Under the pieces are notes generated by a model. The model searched no databases and was not told where the DNA came from. It was given only the letters and a program-made list of their open reading frames with translations. The position numbers were made by a program, and so were the translations under genes. Positions 5,603 to 8,612 of a stretch of DNA of 8,612 nt are shown one piece after another; within the stretch, counting starts at the first letter, position 1, and every line of letters starts with the position of its first letter. This stretch comes from UBA9410 sp036123585 (GTDB lineage: Bacteria; Actinomycetota; Acidimicrobiia; Acidimicrobiales; MedAcidi-G1), in the NCBI GenBank assembly GCA_036123585.1, contig JAZADN010000030.1, forward strand, positions 1-8,612. The letters run 5' to 3'.

Positions 5603-6736
5603 ATGTCGACCGAACCCGCCCTGACTCTGGACCGTCACCTGGTTCGCTTCGTGGAGGAACTGCGCCTCGCCGGCCTCGACGTGCCCCTGGGCTCGACGCT
5701 CTATTTCGGGCGGGCCGTGGCCGAACTGGGGGCGCACACCCGTTCCGGCGTCTACTGGTCAGGTCGGGCAACACTGCTCCGGCGCCCCGAGGACACCGAT
5801 GTATACGACCGGGTCTTCGCCCACCACTGGACTGGCGCGCCGACCGTGGGGCGCGCTCCATCCCAGCAGGCCGCCATCACCCTCGTGCTCGACGTGGCCG
5901 ACGAGGACGCCCCTGCCGCGGAGCCAGACGAGGGCGGGGACGTCGAGCGGGAGGCCGACCACCTGAGCGTGCGCTGGTCGCGGACCGAGGTGTTGGGGTC
6001 GAAGGACTTCGCCGAGTGCTCCGACGACGAGTTGGCCGAGCTCCACGCCCTGATGGCCCGACTCCGTCTGTTTGGGGCCACTCGACGCCACCGTCGCCTG
6101 CGTCCCGCCTCCCGGCATGGTCGACCCGACCTGAGGCGCACCGTCCGGGCCGCCTTGCGCACCGGTGGTGAGCCTTTGCGGCTTGCGTTTGCCGAGCCTG
6201 GGCAGCGGCCTCGACGCCTGGTGCTGCTGCTGGACGTGTCCGGCTCCATGGAGCCCTATGCCCGGGCACTCGTTCGCTTCCTACATGCGGCGATGGTGGG
6301 TCGCCGTGACGTCGAGGCTTTCGCCCTCGGCACCCGACTGACCCGCCTAACCCGTCAGTTGGCTACCCGCGACCCCGACGCGGCACTGGCTCAGGCCGCC
6401 GCGGTGGTGACCGACTGGTCGGGTGGGACGCGTCTGGGCGACGGGCTGAGGGCCTTCAACGACGAGTGGGGGTTGCGAGGCATGGCCCGGGGCGCCACCA
6501 TCGTCGTGCTGTCCGACGGCTGGGACCGCGGCGAGCCGAGGGTCATGGCCGAGCAGATGGAGCGTCTGGGCCGAGTGGCCCACCGGGTGGTCTGGGTGAA
6601 CCCCTTGAAGGCGTCGCCGGGCTATGCACCCCTGGCTCGGGGCATGGCCGCCGCGCTCCCTCACGTTGATCGGTTCTTGGAGGGCCATTCGCTGGACTCG
6701 CTGCGGGCTCTCGCTGACGTTCTGGCCGAGGAGTAG
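5603..6736 (+). CDS. VWA domain-containing protein, CoxE-like
   Basis: This 377-residue protein is of the CoxE-type von Willebrand factor A family, the usual partner of MoxR ATPases. In CO dehydrogenase clusters CoxE is implicated in maturing the metal centre. Residues 8-45 (LDRHLVRFVEELRLAGLDVP and following) form the typical N-terminal helical region. An acidic, low-complexity linker lies at about 99-118, and a basic stretch (RRHRRLRP) at 161-168. The VWA domain spans about 204-375, with the metal-ion-dependent adhesion site in three pieces: DVSGSM (211-216), SGGTRLGD (273-280) and LSDGWD (303-308). All expected metal ligands are present. No signal peptide or membrane segment is seen, so it is likely cytoplasmic. 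It starts 19 bp after the ATPase stop without a clear ribosome site. No in-frame start lies upstream within the gap, and translation may be coupled. It is the last gene of the cluster and convergent with ppc. Confidence 0.92.
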   Translation: MSTEPALTLDRHLVRFVEELRLAGLDVPLGSTLYFGRAVAELGAHTRSGVYWSGRATLLRRPEDTDVYDRVFAHHWTGAPTVGRAPSQQAAITLVLDVADEDAPAAEPDEGGDVEREADHLSVRWSRTEVLGSKDFAECSDDELAELHALMARLRLFGATRRHRRLRPASRHGRPDLRRTVRAALRTGGEPLRLAFAEPGQRPRRLVLLLDVSGSMEPYARALVRFLHAAMVGRRDVEAFALGTRLTRLTRQLATRDPDAALAQAAAVVTDWSGGTRLGDGLRAFNDEWGLRGMARGATIVVLSDGWDRGEPRVMAEQMERLGRVAHRVVWVNPLKASPGYAPLARGMAAALPHVDRFLEGHSLDSLRALADVLAEE

Positions 6737-6757
6737 GGCGGCAACGGTCCTCAGCCG
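6723..6757. terminator. Possible bidirectional terminator dyad between convergent genes
   Basis: GGC-C-GAGGA (6724-6732) can pair with TCCTC-A-GCC (6748-6756): eight Watson-Crick pairs with one C/A mismatch, a possible T-G pair outside (6723 with 6757) and a 15-base loop. It overlaps both stop codons of the convergent coxE-like and ppc genes, where a shared terminator would be expected. There is no T tract on either strand, so the call is weak. Confidence 0.25.
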
Positions 6758-8612
6758 GTGTTGCGCATGCCGGCGGCTATTCCGTTGATGGTCAGCAGCA
6801 GTCCCCGCTGGAGGTCCTCGTCGGATCCGCCAGCCCGGGATCGGTGCAGCATCTCGACCTGTAGCACGTTGATCGGGTCCAGGTAGGCGTCGCGCACCTC
6901 CAGCGTGCGGCGCAGCATCGGCTTCTCGGCGAGCAGGTCGGCGCCGGTGATGGCCTGCACCTCGTCGACGGTGCGGTGGTACTCCTCGACGACGACCTCG
7001 AAGAGGTGGTGGAGCGAAGGGTCCACGAGGCGTTCCACGTAGTGGCGGGCGATGGCCAGATCGGTCTTGGTCAGCGTCATCTCCACATTGGAGATGAAGG
7101 TTCGGAAGAAGTGCCAGTCGCCGTACATGCGGACCAGTTCGTCGCCGTGCCCGGCGGTCCGCGCCGCGGCCAATCCGCTGCCCGCTCCATACCAGCCGGG
7201 GATGATCTGCCGGGACTGGGTCCAGCCGAATACCCAGGGGATGGCCCGCAAGTCGGCGATCCCGGCGGCGGCGCCCCTGCGGCGGGCTGGCCGCGAGCCG
7301 ATGTTCATCTCGCCCAACTCCTCGACCGGTGTCGAGTTGGTGAAGTACTCGACCAGACCGGGGGTCTCGACGAAGCGCCTGTAGGCGGCATAGGCATCGT
7401 CGGCCGTGTCGTCCATGATCGAGTACCAGCGCTCCAGAGTTGCTTCGTCGTGGCGTGGGTCGCGGTGGGCCAGCGAGGCCTCGAGGACCGCGGCGAAGGC
7501 CAGGTCGAGGTTCCGGCGGGCGATGTCGGGGTGGCCGTACTTGTCGGCAATGACCTCGCCCTGTTCGGTGAACTTGACCTCGCCGTCAAGCACGCCGCTG
7601 GGCTGGCTGAGGATCGAAGCGTGGGTCGGGCCACCGCCCCGCCCAATGGTGCCGCCACGGCCGTGGAAGACCCGGATCGGAATGCCGGTCTCGGCGGACA
7701 CGTCGCGGATTGCCCGGAGCGCCTTGTGGATCTCCCACTGCGAGGTGGTGATGCCGCCGTCCTTGTTGGAGTCGGAGTAGCCGACCATGACTTCCTGGGT
7801 CCCACCGCGGAGTTCCACGATCCGCCGGTAGGGGGCGACATGAAAGAGGGCGCGGAGCGTCGGGCCGATGGACCGCAGGTCGCCGATGGTCTCGAACAAG
7901 GGGACGAAGCCGATGCGGGCCGTGTCGTGGGCCAGGTCGATCAGGCCGACTTCGCGGGCCAACACTACAGGGGCCAGGACGTCCTGGACGCCCTGGGTCA
8001 TGGAGATGATGTGGCTCTCGATGACCTCGTCGCTCCCACGGTCCATGAGGAGGCGCATGGTGCGGAACAGGGCGAGGGCGCCGGTGTCGTCGGGGGTGCG
8101 GGGCGGGGCCAGTGGTCGACGGCTCTCCAACTCGGCGGCCAATAGGTCGGACCGCTCGTCGTTCGACAGTGCGGCGTAGTCGACGTCGTTGGCGGCGAAC
8201 AGGGTGGTGAGGGCCTCGTGGTGGCGGTCGGAGTGCTCGCGGATGTCAAGGGTGGCGAAGTGGAATCCGATCATCCGGAGGATGCGACGGACCCGGGCCA
8301 CGGCTCCGTCGGCCAGCAGCTCGCCACCGTGGGTCCGCAACGAGGTCTCGATAACCCCCAGGTCGGCGTCCAGCTCGCCCGGCGATCCGTAGGGCCGGGC
8401 GCCAGCCGCTCCTCTGAGGGCGCGGTCCCCCAACGTGGCCACGAGCCGACGTCGGATTGCCTCACAGCGAACCCGGTATGGCTCCGAGGTGTCGAGGCGG
8501 TTGCCGAGGTCGGCCAGACCGGGGCGGTCGGCCTCGGCGGCGTGCGCCAGGTCGGCGGGCACTCCGTGGACCCGAGTGCTGACGCTCAGCTCGTGGCGGA
8601 GGTTGGCCACCT
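6751..8612 (-). CDS. ppc: Phosphoenolpyruvate carboxylase, C-terminal part (5' truncated by window)
   Basis: This enzyme carboxylates phosphoenolpyruvate with bicarbonate to oxaloacetate and phosphate, an anaplerotic reaction feeding the TCA cycle. About 619 C-terminal residues are visible of a protein usually near 900. The frame is still open at the window edge; the GTG codon at 8608-8610 is an internal Val, not a start. The N-terminal part with the catalytic His (TAHPT-type motif) lies outside. Landmarks, numbered from the 8610 codon, are FHFATLDIREHS (116-127), LFETIGDL (238-245), GYSDSNKDGG (277-286), the glycine-rich active-site loop FHGRGGTIGRGGGP (315-328), FGWTQSRQIIPGWYG (461-475) and the invariant C-terminal MRNTG (615-619). 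The Asn in that last motif is the aspartate-inhibitor-binding residue in the E. coli enzyme, so feedback inhibition by aspartate is plausible. The gene is convergent with the hydroxylase cluster, with 14 bp between stop codons. No defect is visible. Confidence 0.98.
   Translation of the reverse strand, partial: VANLRHELSVSTRVHGVPADLAHAAEADRPGLADLGNRLDTSEPYRVRCEAIRRRLVATLGDRALRGAAGARPYGSPGELDADLGVIETSLRTHGGELLADGAVARVRRILRMIGFHFATLDIREHSDRHHEALTTLFAANDVDYAALSNDERSDLLAAELESRRPLAPPRTPDDTGALALFRTMRLLMDRGSDEVIESHIISMTQGVQDVLAPVVLAREVGLIDLAHDTARIGFVPLFETIGDLRSIGPTLRALFHVAPYRRIVELRGGTQEVMVGYSDSNKDGGITTSQWEIHKALRAIRDVSAETGIPIRVFHGRGGTIGRGGGPTHASILSQPSGVLDGEVKFTEQGEVIADKYGHPDIARRNLDLAFAAVLEASLAHRDPRHDEATLERWYSIMDDTADDAYAAYRRFVETPGLVEYFTNSTPVEELGEMNIGSRPARRRGAAAGIADLRAIPWVFGWTQSRQIIPGWYGAGSGLAAARTAGHGDELVRMYGDWHFFRTFISNVEMTLTKTDLAIARHYVERLVDPSLHHLFEVVVEEYHRTVDEVQAITGADLLAEKPMLRRTLEVRDAYLDPINVLQVEMLHRSRAGGSDEDLQRGLLLTINGIAAGMRNTG

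Noticed and set aside
6976..8145. Long plus-strand open frame (389 codons) opposite ppc
   Set aside because: It is an antisense shadow of the ppc codons, rich in Gly, Asp and Val without any known motif. The minus-strand PEP carboxylase is certain.
8608..8610. GTG as the start codon of ppc
   Set aside because: The sequence beginning there matches the middle of PEP carboxylase, and the N-terminal catalytic His region is missing, so the codon is internal and the gene continues past the window.

Overview
The window is GC-rich, gene-dense bacterial DNA. Every substantial open stretch belongs to a recognisable protein family, and the longest gap between genes is 98 bp. Base composition, GTG start use, the eno-ftsB pairing and the protein sequences suggest an actinobacterium. 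An Acidimicrobiia-type marine or soil lineage is plausible, but that rank is inference and cannot be settled from this window. No RNA genes, insertion sequences, CRISPR arrays or attachment sites were seen.

Layout: (1) 1-851, plus strand: the 3' end of enolase (eno), followed 8 bp later by a small FtsB/DivIC-type divisome protein, a core housekeeping pair. (2) 950-6736, plus strand: a five-gene cluster of the carbon-monoxide-dehydrogenase-like molybdenum hydroxylase family. It holds a large molybdopterin subunit (coxL-like), a small 2x[2Fe-2S] subunit (coxS-like), an FAD subunit (coxM-like), a MoxR-type AAA+ ATPase (coxD-like) and a von Willebrand A protein (coxE-like). Genes are close or overlapping, so co-transcription is likely. 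(3) 6751-8612, minus strand: the C-terminal two thirds of phosphoenolpyruvate carboxylase (ppc), convergent with the cluster and cut by the window edge.

The three structural proteins should form a cytoplasmic heterohexamer. Substrate would be oxidised at the Mo centre of the large subunit, and electrons would pass through two [2Fe-2S] clusters to FAD and then to an acceptor. The AAA+ and VWA proteins probably act as a maturation pair inserting or sulfurating the Mo centre. The large subunit carries the AYRGAGR active-site motif of the so-called form II CoxL proteins. It lacks the cysteine that holds copper in true (form I) CO dehydrogenase, so CO is unlikely to be the physiological substrate, and the real substrate is unknown. 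The L-S-M subunit order differs from both the textbook form I (M-S-L) and form II (S-L-M) orders.

The points most worth a second look are this orphan hydroxylase cluster, the retention of CoxD and CoxE maturation factors without the copper cysteine, and a well-formed intercistronic stem-loop with tandem G-A mismatches between the structural and maturation genes (4632-4659). The housekeeping genes look ordinary.
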